This document shows, one piece after another, positions 8,678 through 17,206 of a stretch of DNA of 64,000 nt. A model generated the notes under the pieces. The model was not told where the DNA came from, searched no databases, and saw nothing but the letters and a program-made list of their open reading frames with translations. This DNA comes from Niabella insulamsoli (GTDB lineage: Bacteria; Bacteroidota; Bacteroidia; Chitinophagales; Chitinophagaceae): positions 3,286,001 to 3,350,000 of the forward strand of contig NZ_CP190246.1 in assembly GCF_039652435.2 (NCBI RefSeq). Direction: 5' to 3'. A program made the position numbers and the translations under genes. Positions within the stretch are counted from its first letter, which is position 1; each line of letters starts with the position of its first letter.

Positions 8678-10015
8678 TTACAAATCAACTACCGCTCTTT
8701 TAAACTGAAGGCCTCTGTCTTCGTAATTTTTAAACAAATCAAAACTGGCGCAGCCAGGGCTTAATAAAACAGCATCACCCTTTTCTGAATAGCTGAAAGC
8801 CGCTACCACAGCTTCCTGCGCGCTGGCCGTATCGATAATGACCGGTACAGCGCCATCAAATGCGTCATGAATTTTTTTATTGTCAACGCCGAGGCAAATG
8901 ATTGCTTTCACCTTTTCCTTTACCATATCCATCAATAAACTATAGTCATTGCCCTTGTCAACACCACCCAGAATCAATACCGTGGGCTTGCTCATACTTT
9001 CAAGCGCATACCAGGTGGAATTGATATTGGTAGCCTTGCTATCATTGATGAACTCCACACCACGAATGGTCGCCACATGCTCCATTCTGTGTTCCAGGTT
9101 TTGAAAGGTTTGCACCGCTTCCCGGATCTTTTCCTTCCGAATTTCCATTGTTGCACCTGCCAGAGATCCTGCCATAGTATTAAATTGATTGTGCTTACCT
9201 CTTAATGTAAAATCGTACACGCTCATTGACATAAAATCATCGCCAGTCCTGACATGCATAGTTCCGTCCTTAATAAATGCTCCGCCGTTTTCGTGTGCCA
9301 TACTAATGGGTAGTTGAGTTGAGTTAATTTTAAATTGATCTATATATTTCATTGTTACTTCATCGTCCATGTTGTAAATGAAGTAATCGCCTGTCTGTTG
9401 ATTTTCTATTATTCTGAATTTACTTCTGATATAATTTTCGAATTTGTAATCGTAACGATCGAGATGGTCTTCGGTAATATTTGTTAAAACAGCAATATCC
9501 GGCCTGAAGCTCACGATGTCATCCAGTTGAAAACTGCTAACTTCCACCACATACACCGGTTTGGGATCAAGCGCCACCTGCCGCGCAAAGGACTCGCCGA
9601 TATTTCCCACCAGCGCAACATCCAGCCCGCCCGTTTTTAAAATATGGTAGATGAGCGATGTTGTCGTCGTCTTTCCGTTGCTGCCGGTGATGGCTACCAC
9701 GCGGCTCTCCCCTTTAAAACGATACGCCAGTTCAATTTCACTGATCACCGCGATGCCTTTTTCACGAATCTGTTTTACCAGCTGATTGTTTTCAGGAATA
9801 CCCGGACTTTTCACGATTTCATCGGCGCTCAAAATACGGCTCAGGTCATGCGCTCCCTCTTCCCATTCGATACCTGCCTGCTTTAATTCGTTACGATATA
9901 CTTCCTTCAAAGAACTACTGTCTGATACAAAAACTTCAAACCCTTTACTTTTAGCCAGGATGGCCGCTCCCACACCACTTTCACCTCCGCCCAATATCAC
10001 CATCGACTTCGCCAT
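8678..10015 (-). CDS. murD: UDP-MurNAc-L-alanine--D-glutamate ligase MurD
   Basis: Cytoplasmic Mur ligase that adds D-glutamate to UDP-MurNAc-L-Ala. The N-terminal GGGESGVGAA motif binds the UDP moiety, the ATP loop GSNGKTTTT is at about residue 112 and the EVSSFQLD motif near 160 is typical of MurD. The C-terminus shows LSPGCASFDLFKNYEDRG, the family signature around the D-glutamate site. Length of 445 is normal. It starts three bases after the mraY stop and precedes ftsW by 35 bp. Confidence 0.97.
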   Translation of the reverse strand: MAKSMVILGGGESGVGAAILAKSKGFEVFVSDSSSLKEVYRNELKQAGIEWEEGAHDLSRILSADEIVKSPGIPENNQLVKQIREKGIAVISEIELAYRFKGESRVVAITGSNGKTTTTSLIYHILKTGGLDVALVGNIGESFARQVALDPKPVYVVEVSSFQLDDIVSFRPDIAVLTNITEDHLDRYDYKFENYIRSKFRIIENQQTGDYFIYNMDDEVTMKYIDQFKINSTQLPISMAHENGGAFIKDGTMHVRTGDDFMSMSVYDFTLRGKHNQFNTMAGSLAGATMEIRKEKIREAVQTFQNLEHRMEHVATIRGVEFINDSKATNINSTWYALESMSKPTVLILGGVDKGNDYSLLMDMVKEKVKAIICLGVDNKKIHDAFDGAVPVIIDTASAQEAVVAAFSYSEKGDAVLLSPGCASFDLFKNYEDRGLQFKRAVVDL

Positions 10016-10018
10016 AGC

Positions 10019-11290
10019 TTACCTCAATTTCAATGTTACAATACACACGACCACCAACAAAACCTGAACGATCCAGAACCGCGTGACAATCTTGGCTTCA
10101 TGATATCCTTTCTTTTGATAATGGTGGTGTAGCGGGCTCATTAAAAAAATTCGCCTGCCTTCGCCATACTTTCTTTTAGTATATTTAAAATAAGCTACCT
10201 GCAGCATTACACTTAAATTCTCTACCAGAAAAACGCCGCAGAAAATTGGTATCAGCAATTCTTTATGTACAATGATGGCGATGGCCGCTATTAATCCGCC
10301 CAGCGTCAAGCTGCCGGTATCTCCCATGAAAACCTGCGCCGGATAAGAGTTATACCACATAAACCCAACACAAGCGCCAATCATGGCCGCGAGAAATATT
10401 GACAACTCGCCTAGGTTGGGGATGTACATGATATTGAGATAATCAGCAAAAAGGAAGTTGCCGCTGGCATAGGCAAAGATGCCCAGCATAACGCCAATGA
10501 GCGCCGAGGTTCCCGAAGCCAATCCATCAAGCCCATCCGTAATATTGGAACCATTGGAAACCGCAATAATGATGAACGTAACAATCAAAATATACAAAAC
10601 CCAGGCATAAGGCTTCAATGCATCGGGCAGTAAAGAAGCATAATTAAACTCGTGGTTCTTTACAAACGGAATTGTTGTAATCGGCTCTTTAGACTCTACA
10701 AAATATTTAGGCTGCCCGTTAACGATTTTCGTAATCACCTCCGGTTTGGCGGGATTACCCGTGTACTCTCTCCAGATTTTTACATTGCTGTTAAAGTAAA
10801 GAACGGAACCCACCAAAACGCCAATGCCCACCTGGCCGAGAATTTTAAACCAACCAGCCAAACCATCTTTATCTCCTTTTTTATAGGCCACTCCCTGCTG
10901 CTGTGCCATTCGCTTGGCGCGCAACTTCAAATAGTCGTCGATAAAACCAATGGCGCCTAACCAAATCGTTGCCACGAGCATGATGATCACATAAACAGTG
11001 TTTAAACGTGCAAACAGCAGCGTCGGAATGATGATACCCAAAATGATAATAATACCACCCATCGTAGGCGTTCCTTTTTTGGCCTGCTCACCAGCAAGGC
11101 CGAGGTCGCGCACCGTTTCGCCTACGAGTTTTGCACGCAACATATTGATCAGCTTTTTGCCAAAAATCAACGTGATGATCAAAGCAAACAGCACAGCCAT
11201 CATGATCCGGAAGGTTTGAAATTCCATCAACTGCCTCCCCGGAAAATTAATCCCCTGCTGCTTAAACCATTCAAATAAGTGATATAACAT
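10019..11290 (-). CDS. mraY: Phospho-MurNAc-pentapeptide transferase MraY
   Basis: Integral membrane enzyme that makes lipid I from UDP-MurNAc-pentapeptide and undecaprenyl phosphate. About ten membrane segments are visible. The family motifs GTPTMGG, IGFIDDYLK, NITDGLDGLASG and MGDTGSLTLGG are all present, as is the HHHYQKKG motif near the C-terminus. The 423 residues exceed the E. coli 360; the extra length lies mainly in a soluble loop (about residues 180-220) between early helices. It sits between murE and murD. Confidence 0.97.
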   Translation of the reverse strand: MLYHLFEWFKQQGINFPGRQLMEFQTFRIMMAVLFALIITLIFGKKLINMLRAKLVGETVRDLGLAGEQAKKGTPTMGGIIIILGIIIPTLLFARLNTVYVIIMLVATIWLGAIGFIDDYLKLRAKRMAQQQGVAYKKGDKDGLAGWFKILGQVGIGVLVGSVLYFNSNVKIWREYTGNPAKPEVITKIVNGQPKYFVESKEPITTIPFVKNHEFNYASLLPDALKPYAWVLYILIVTFIIIAVSNGSNITDGLDGLASGTSALIGVMLGIFAYASGNFLFADYLNIMYIPNLGELSIFLAAMIGACVGFMWYNSYPAQVFMGDTGSLTLGGLIAAIAIIVHKELLIPIFCGVFLVENLSVMLQVAYFKYTKRKYGEGRRIFLMSPLHHHYQKKGYHEAKIVTRFWIVQVLLVVVCIVTLKLR

Positions 11291-11329
11291 GCTTCCGTTT
11301 ATATGTTTACTGTAATCTGTTCGCTCTGA

Positions 11330-12799
11330 TTACCTTCTTAATAATTCAAACATTTCCGTCACCACCTGCTTGTCGTCAAAATGATGTTTCATACCATTGA
11401 TCTCCTGATATTTTTCGTGGCCCTTTCCGGCGACCAAAACGATATCTTCTTTATTCGCGAGGCTGATGGCCGTTTTAATTGCCTCCCGGCGGTCTACGAT
11501 AGAAATACACTTCCTCTTCGCCCCCGCCGGCACTCCGGCTTCCATTTCTTTGATAATGGCACCCGCATCTTCAAACCGCGGATTATCGCTCGTCAACACT
11601 ACCCTGTCGCTGTGTTCGCAGGCTACAGCTGCCATCACAGGGCGCTTTGTGTTATCGCGATTTCCGCCACATCCCGCTACAGTAATTACCTGCTCGAAGC
11701 CCTTGCGCAGCTTCTTGATCGTAGCTAAAACATTCAGCAGCGCATCGGGCGTATGCGCGTAATCCACAATGGCCATAACTTTATCTGTTGCTGAAATGAG
11801 ATATTCAAATCTTCCTTCAGCGCCATTCAACTGGCTTAACACCTGCAGCACTTCCTGGCGGCTTTCGCCCAGGCAAACCGCGGCACTATAAGCGGCCAGC
11901 AAATTGTGCGCGTTAAATTCGCCTATAAGGCGAAAGTGAACCTCCTGGTCATCGACGAGCATTTGCAAACCCAGGATACCATTGTCCAAAATTTTCCCTT
12001 TAAAATCGCTCATCGTTTTAAGCGAGTAGGTTTTTACAGAAGCCTTCGTGTTTTGCACCATCACCATACCGCGTTTATCATCAATATTCGTAATGGCAAA
12101 TGCTGTTTTAGGCAGCTGGTCAAAGAACTTTTTTTTCACCCTGATATACTCGTCGAAGGTTTTATGATAATCCAGGTGATCGTGTGATATATTGGTAAAA
12201 ATTGCCGCCTCAAACTCAAGCCCGGCAATGCGCTGTTGATCGATTGCGTGGGAACTCACTTCCATAAACACATGCGAGCAACCTTGTGCTACCATTGTTT
12301 CCAACAGCTGATTTAATTGCACGGCATCCGGCGTTGTGTGCGTCGCTGGCACCACTTTACCGCCGATTTTATTTTCTACGGTGCTGATCAAGCCGCATTT
12401 ATACCCCAAACCTGTAAACAGCTGGAATAAAAGCGTAGCCACTGTGGTTTTGCCATTCGTACCGGTAACACCCACCAGCTTCAACTTCGACGACGGCGTA
12501 TTATAAAAGTTGTGCGCGATAACCCCTGCTGCTGCCGCACTATCTTCTACCTGCACATAAACTACATCCGCGCTTTTAACAGCCGGCACAGATTCACAAA
12601 CAACAACAGCGGCCCCTTTTTCGATTGCATTGTCAATGAACTGGTGGCCATCTGCGGCCGAGCCTTTCAGCGCAACAAACACCGACCCCTGCTCCACTTT
12701 ACGGGAATCAATAGCAATGCCCGACACTTCCACGTCAGTGTTTCCTGACACGGACAAGAGGCTGACTTTGTATAAGATATCCTGTAAAATCAACTGCAC
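11330..12799 (-). CDS. murE: UDP-MurNAc-tripeptide ligase MurE (meso-DAP type)
   Basis: Cytoplasmic Mur ligase that adds the third peptide residue to UDP-MurNAc-L-Ala-D-Glu. It has an N-terminal UDP-binding domain, the ATP loop GTNGKTT at about residue 112, and a C-terminal domain with DNPR (about residue 408). In characterised MurE enzymes DNPR selects meso-diaminopimelate over lysine, so the cell wall is predicted to be of the mDAP type. Length of 489 is typical. It starts 13 bp after ftsI and precedes mraY by 39 bp. murF, which usually follows murE, is absent from this cluster. Confidence 0.96.
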   Translation of the reverse strand: MQLILQDILYKVSLLSVSGNTDVEVSGIAIDSRKVEQGSVFVALKGSAADGHQFIDNAIEKGAAVVVCESVPAVKSADVVYVQVEDSAAAAGVIAHNFYNTPSSKLKLVGVTGTNGKTTVATLLFQLFTGLGYKCGLISTVENKIGGKVVPATHTTPDAVQLNQLLETMVAQGCSHVFMEVSSHAIDQQRIAGLEFEAAIFTNISHDHLDYHKTFDEYIRVKKKFFDQLPKTAFAITNIDDKRGMVMVQNTKASVKTYSLKTMSDFKGKILDNGILGLQMLVDDQEVHFRLIGEFNAHNLLAAYSAAVCLGESRQEVLQVLSQLNGAEGRFEYLISATDKVMAIVDYAHTPDALLNVLATIKKLRKGFEQVITVAGCGGNRDNTKRPVMAAVACEHSDRVVLTSDNPRFEDAGAIIKEMEAGVPAGAKRKCISIVDRREAIKTAISLANKEDIVLVAGKGHEKYQEINGMKHHFDDKQVVTEMFELLRR

Positions 12800-12812
12800 T
12801 TTTTTATTCAGA

Positions 12813-14945
12813 CTAAGTAAGATTTAGTAAAATAGCTTCCCCTTTTTTAAACGGCGCCCCCGGCCGGATCGATTGCACTGCAACTTTTCCACTGCCCTGT
12901 GCTTTTACCCGAAGGCCGATATTTTCCAGCAACCTGATCGCATCCCGCAAACCCATCCCCTTTACGTTAGGCATCAGATTCTCCTTAACAATATTTGTCT
13001 TTAAAATTGGACGGTAGTTCGTCGCATACATAGATGCCCAGCTGTTCTGCTGAATGGAATCCACATAATTCATATCCAAAAAGCCAAGCACACTTTTCAT
13101 CGAATGGGCGTTGCCGGCATAGAAATAGCTGGTACTATCTACCGCTCCTTCGTACTCGCGCGGCGTTTTGCGATCCACATACATCGAGTAAATTTTAGTG
13201 GCAATTTCACGAAACACAGGAGCTGCTAATTGGCCTCCATAATATAAACCGGCGCCGGCGCGGGTTCTAACGACTACGATGCAGGAATACTGTGGGTTGT
13301 TGGCCGGGAAGTAACCGGCGAAAGATGCCTGATAGACGCGGTTGGCGTATCCAATCCCCCTGTCTGCAACCTGTGCGGTACCTGTCTTTCCCGCTACCAA
13401 AAACGGCATATCCTTAAATATATTTTTTCCCGACCCATCGGTCACCACCAATTCCAGCGCTTTTTGGGCGGCGGCAATCGTCGTGGGTTTTGCAATCTGG
13501 TTTTCCAAAACCACCGGTTCCATTTCCTTCACCAATACACCATTGTTGCGGATACTATTTACCAGGTAAGGCCGCACCATCACGCCGTCGTTGGCGATTG
13601 CATTATATAAGGTCAGTAACTGAACGGGGCTTACTTGTATGGCATAGCCAAACGCCATTGTAACGAGGTTCATTTGTCCGCCGTGGCTTACCTGAAGCGG
13701 CGCTACGCGCGGCCTCGGAACGGCTGACAGATCAATTGGCGATTTTTTGGTGAGGTGATATTTCTCAAGATATTCAGTAAACTCTGTTGGTTCTTTACCA
13801 AATGCTTTCAAAGCTACACGGCCCATGCCAACATTAGAGCTGTGCGCGATACACTCTTCGATGGTCATTACCGGCTTCGGCATTCTATGTGCATCGGTAA
13901 TTGGCCGCGGACCTACCTGCATGCGGCCGGTGCTTCCCACTTCAAACAAGTCGCCGGGCTTAACAGCGCCTTTATCGATAGAAGCGAGATAGCTGACAAT
14001 TTTGATAGTTGAGCCTGGTTCGGTAACCCTTAATGCATAATTATCATTTTCCCAATAAGTAGTATCGTTTGGATTGCGCCCCAAATTGGCGATCGCTTTA
14101 ATTTTTCCAGTTTTGGTTTCCATTAAAATGGCAGTACCATATTCTGCATGAACAGACTGCACCATGCGCAGCAGCGCAGTTTCAGCAATATCCTGCATGT
14201 TTACATCAAGCGTTGTATAAATGTCACGGCCGTTTTCGGGTTCAACCTGGAAGCCCTGTACCGGAACCGCACCGCCCGAGATATACCGTACCAGGCGCTG
14301 CCCGTTCTGTCCTTCCAACAGGCTGTCATAACTCATTTCCAGGCCCACATTCATTTTCTTAACCTTCCCATCACTATTGATATATTCACGGCTGAGGCCG
14401 ATGGTCCGGTTTGCCAACAACCCGAAAGGTGCAATGCGCTTGCTGCTTTGCTCTACAATAATGCCGCTTTTATTCTTTCCCAATTTTATCAACGGAAAGT
14501 CGCGCAGCGCTTTATATTCTTCGAAAGACAGTTTCTTTTTTAATGAATAGTAGCGGTTGCCCTTCTTATAAGCTTTATCAAATTCCTTTTTATATTCTTT
14601 CGCCGTTTTGTCGCCAAAATAGTCAGCCATCGCGTGAGCAAAAGAGTCGATATACTGGTTATAAACTTTTCCCCCTTTTGCAATCAGGCCGTCTGCTTTA
14701 AAGTCCATATAAATGTCAAACTGCGGCAGCGAGGTGCTCAACATTTGGCCGTCTTCGCTAAAGATTGTTCCGCGATCCGCGTCAATCGAAACAATTTTTT
14801 GATGCATGCTGTCTCCCATGCTGCGCCAGTGATCGCCCTGAAACTTCTGAATAACAATTGCCTTACCCAGAATCATGACAGACAGCACAACTATGCCAAT
14901 AAAGCATAGATACACACGCCATAATATGTCTTTCTTGATCTCCAT
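12813..14945 (-). CDS. ftsI: Septal class B penicillin-binding protein FtsI with PASTA domain
   Basis: D,D-transpeptidase that cross-links septal peptidoglycan as the partner of FtsW. A single N-terminal membrane anchor (about residues 9-29) is followed by the PBP dimerisation domain and a transpeptidase domain with the catalytic triad of motifs: STIK (active serine, about residue 332), SSN (about 388) and KTGTAQ (about 540). The last 65 residues form one PASTA domain (about 650-710), ending at the C-terminus. PASTA domains bind peptidoglycan fragments or stabilise PBPs in Gram-positives; class B PBPs of Bacteroidota often have one. Length of 710 exceeds E. coli FtsI (588) because of this domain. 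Confidence 0.95.
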   Translation of the reverse strand: MEIKKDILWRVYLCFIGIVVLSVMILGKAIVIQKFQGDHWRSMGDSMHQKIVSIDADRGTIFSEDGQMLSTSLPQFDIYMDFKADGLIAKGGKVYNQYIDSFAHAMADYFGDKTAKEYKKEFDKAYKKGNRYYSLKKKLSFEEYKALRDFPLIKLGKNKSGIIVEQSSKRIAPFGLLANRTIGLSREYINSDGKVKKMNVGLEMSYDSLLEGQNGQRLVRYISGGAVPVQGFQVEPENGRDIYTTLDVNMQDIAETALLRMVQSVHAEYGTAILMETKTGKIKAIANLGRNPNDTTYWENDNYALRVTEPGSTIKIVSYLASIDKGAVKPGDLFEVGSTGRMQVGPRPITDAHRMPKPVMTIEECIAHSSNVGMGRVALKAFGKEPTEFTEYLEKYHLTKKSPIDLSAVPRPRVAPLQVSHGGQMNLVTMAFGYAIQVSPVQLLTLYNAIANDGVMVRPYLVNSIRNNGVLVKEMEPVVLENQIAKPTTIAAAQKALELVVTDGSGKNIFKDMPFLVAGKTGTAQVADRGIGYANRVYQASFAGYFPANNPQYSCIVVVRTRAGAGLYYGGQLAAPVFREIATKIYSMYVDRKTPREYEGAVDSTSYFYAGNAHSMKSVLGFLDMNYVDSIQQNSWASMYATNYRPILKTNIVKENLMPNVKGMGLRDAIRLLENIGLRVKAQGSGKVAVQSIRPGAPFKKGEAILLNLT

Positions 14946-14989
14946 ATTTCAACTTCCAAAGAAGAAATGAACTATTGATTTTTTATAAA

Positions 14990-15325
14990 TTATTGAACGT
15001 TGACGAGGTAATCTTCGAGCGAGTCTTTCAGCACATAAGGCGTTTCATTCAACTCGCTCAAACCCAAAGGCTGCAAGGCTTTCGACAATTCGCTTGGCTT
15101 GCTCCGAAACATCACTTCGCTTTTCAGGCTCTTGTATTCCCACTGCAACTCTTTTACTTCTTTAGCCATGGCATTGATCTTTCTGACGGTTTTATCAGCA
15201 GTATGGCCATTATAGATGTATATCACGGCAAGAAAAGCCAGAAAAAAAAGGAAGGGCACCTGCCTCACAATCGACTGATAGTTCAGCCATTTTTTCCAAT
15301 TTATTTTAACCTGCTTTTCCTGCAT
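14990..15325 (-). CDS. ftsL: FtsL-like bitopic division protein
   Basis: Small protein of 111 residues with a short basic cytoplasmic N-terminus, one membrane helix (about residues 24-41) and a periplasmic segment with heptad-like spacing (about 45-80) that should form a coiled coil. This is the FtsL topology, and position between rsmH and the class B PBP gene matches ftsL in other dcw clusters. Sequence of FtsL is poorly conserved, so position and topology carry the call. FtsL would form a complex with FtsB and FtsQ and activate FtsWI. No ftsB is seen here. Confidence 0.8.
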   Translation of the reverse strand: MQEKQVKINWKKWLNYQSIVRQVPFLFFLAFLAVIYIYNGHTADKTVRKINAMAKEVKELQWEYKSLKSEVMFRSKPSELSKALQPLGLSELNETPYVLKDSLEDYLVNVQ

Positions 15326-15371
15326 GTAGGTGTATTTAAATTTTTAGAACTTTTGTGTTGTATCAATAATG

Positions 15372-16352
15372 TTAGCGCTTTTCGGCGACCCTCAGTTTCG
15401 CGCTCCTCGACCTGGTATTCCTCCTCAATTCATCCTGCTGCGCCACAATGGGTTTCTTTGTAATGATTTTGAAAACCGCTTCTTTTTGTTCGTTCGTAAA
15501 AGGATGATCTACGATTTCTTCAAAACTTCCCTCTTTAAAAAATCGCTTTACAATTCTGTCTTCAATGGAATGAAAAGTGATGACTGCGATTCTTCCACCA
15601 GGATGCAGGAGCGAAGCAGCTTGTTCCAACATTTCCTTCAACACTTGCACTTCCTCATTTACTTCCATCCGCAGCGCCTGAAAAACCTGCGCAAAATATT
15701 TATTCGGATTTCCTTTTACTACCGCCCGCAACGCATTCTTAAATCCATCGATCGTTTTCAGTGAAACTGTGTTACGGACAGCAACAATCGTTTTCGCCAG
15801 TGTTTTCGCGTTCGTCACTTCTCCAAATTGTTCAAACAGCTTGTGCAATTGCGCTTCCGTATAATTTTGAACTACCTCATACGCCGTATGCACTTGCTTC
15901 CGGTCCATTCTCATATCCATTTCTGCATCGTACCGGATACTAAAGCCTCGATCTGCCTCATCAAACTGGTGGCTGCTTACACCTAAATCGGCCAGTATTC
16001 CGTCAACAGCCTTTATATTTTCCAATCGTAGAAAACGCCGGATATGCCGGAAGTTTTGCTGAATAAAAACAACCCGGCTATCATCGGGCAGGTTGCGCCG
16101 CGCATCTTCGTCCTGATCAAAAGCATACAGCCGCCCGTTTTCATTCAACCTGGCGAGAACAGCCCTCGAATGCCCGCCACCTCCAAATGTGCAATCGACA
16201 TACACGCCATCTGGTTTAATTTGCAATGCATCTATCGACTCCTGCAACAAAACCGGCACATGATAGGCCTGCTCGCTTTCGGCCGCCGTTTCTTCCGGTT
16301 GAAAAGTTGATAAAGCGTCGCTTTTTTGTCGATCAAGCTTTTTCTTTGCCAT
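15372..16352 (-). CDS. rsmH: 16S rRNA (cytosine1402-N4)-methyltransferase RsmH
   Basis: SAM-dependent methyltransferase (formerly MraW) that modifies C1402 of 16S rRNA in the decoding centre. The SAM-binding motif DCTFGGGGHSRA is at about residues 53-64, followed by LADLGVSSHQFD (about 120) and the conserved C-terminal FHSIEDRIVKRFFK (about 270), all diagnostic. Length of 326 is normal; the N-terminal 28 residues are a charged, probably disordered extension before the conserved HVPVLLQES. It follows mraZ by 25 bp in the usual mraZ-rsmH-ftsL order. Confidence 0.97.
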   Translation of the reverse strand: MAKKKLDRQKSDALSTFQPEETAAESEQAYHVPVLLQESIDALQIKPDGVYVDCTFGGGGHSRAVLARLNENGRLYAFDQDEDARRNLPDDSRVVFIQQNFRHIRRFLRLENIKAVDGILADLGVSSHQFDEADRGFSIRYDAEMDMRMDRKQVHTAYEVVQNYTEAQLHKLFEQFGEVTNAKTLAKTIVAVRNTVSLKTIDGFKNALRAVVKGNPNKYFAQVFQALRMEVNEEVQVLKEMLEQAASLLHPGGRIAVITFHSIEDRIVKRFFKEGSFEEIVDHPFTNEQKEAVFKIITKKPIVAQQDELRRNTRSRSAKLRVAEKR

Positions 16353-16377
16353 GCTTTTAACTTTTCAATTTTTACCG

Positions 16378-16830
16378 TTAACTCACCGCGCCCATCACCA
16401 GGCTTGCCAGATCGCTGAATGACTCTGGCGAAAACGCATCAAAGAACTCTTTATATTTCGCGCTATCCCAAATCTCCATTTTGTTTCCGGCGGGCACTAG
16501 CACAATATCTTTTTGCAAAGACGCATACTCTTTAAGAGTAGGCGGCAATAAAATGCGCCCTGCGCTGTCCGGCTCAACCAGTGTGGCGCCATTTAAAAAA
16601 TAGCGTTTAAACTGCCTTACCTTTGGATCGAAATCATTTAATGCATTGATGCGCTCCGCAATAGGCGTCCACGAACTCAAAGGATACAAACTCAAACATT
16701 TTTCAAAACCCCTATTTATGACAAATTGCGCTCCGTCTCCTTCCGCCAGCTGCTTTTTAAAACCAGCGGGTAAAAGAAATCGGCCCTTGGCATCTACCGT
16801 GGCCTCAAATTCTCCGAGGAAACCTGTCAT
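16378..16830 (-). CDS. mraZ: Transcriptional regulator MraZ
   Basis: DNA-binding regulator of the dcw cluster, related to the AbrB swapped-hairpin fold. Both internal repeats are visible with their paired motifs: VDAKGRFLLP near residue 12 and PDSAGRILLP near residue 87, each with the conserved D...GR core. Length of 150 matches E. coli MraZ (152). First gene of the cluster. The repeats described at 16863-16892 lie just upstream and fit autoregulation, as shown for E. coli and Mycoplasma MraZ. Confidence 0.96.
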   Translation of the reverse strand: MTGFLGEFEATVDAKGRFLLPAGFKKQLAEGDGAQFVINRGFEKCLSLYPLSSWTPIAERINALNDFDPKVRQFKRYFLNGATLVEPDSAGRILLPPTLKEYASLQKDIVLVPAGNKMEIWDSAKYKEFFDAFSPESFSDLASLVMGAVS

Positions 16831-16862
16831 AAGAATTAAAAAATGTGATTTACTGCACTAAA

Positions 16863-16892
16863 CTACCACAAAGTAACACTTTTTCCCACTTT
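16863..16892 (-). promoter_or_regulatory. Three contiguous 10-bp MraZ-box repeats over the mraZ promoter
   Basis: On the minus strand three head-to-tail decamers read AAAGTGGGAA, AAAGTGTTAC and TTTGTGGTAG, sharing the core (A/T)(A/T)(A/T)GTG at an exact 10-bp period. A weaker fourth copy, TTTAGTGCAG, follows at 16853-16862. Known MraZ operators are direct repeats with TGGGN or AAAGTG cores at about one helical turn. The repeats sit 33 bp before the mraZ start, which fits autorepression of the whole division cluster. Confidence 0.75.
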
Positions 16893-16901
16893 AACTCCAA
16901 A
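16869..16901 (-). promoter_or_regulatory. Probable promoter of the dcw cluster (mraZ)
   Basis: On the minus strand TTTG (16898-16901) is followed, after 21 bp, by TTACTTTG (16869-16876), one mismatch from the Bacteroidota -7 consensus TAnnTTTG. This spacing equals that of the trxA promoter in the same window. The MraZ repeats cover the -7 box and most of the spacer. The call is inferred from pattern only. Confidence 0.5.
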
Positions 16902-17206
16902 TTTTAACGATGTTGATTTATCCACAAATCAAAATCGCCCGAAAGCGAATACCACAAAGGATTCCAGGCCATTTTTTACGAATAGTATAAAAAAGACTGT
17001 TAATATATTGTGGATTACTTGACAGAAAAAGTGCATATCTCCCGAAAACCTGTTGATTCGGAGGAAAATTGATTGAAAACTTGTCTGAAACTGCGATTTT
17101 TGCTGCTTTTACATGTGGAGATGTAAAAATGTCAAAAGCTGGTTCAGTCGCGCATCACGGTGGGGATTTTTAAAATGGGGACCGCTAACCGGCAAAAATT
17201 AAAGGT

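Larger units (their letters stand above)
16831..17206. other. Divergent intergenic region between mraZ and queA
   Basis: This 376-bp gap has no credible coding frame. The half next to mraZ holds the MraZ-type repeats and promoter described separately. The half next to queA is AT-rich and must contain the queA promoter, but I found no exact TAnnTTTG box there. Confidence 0.6.
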
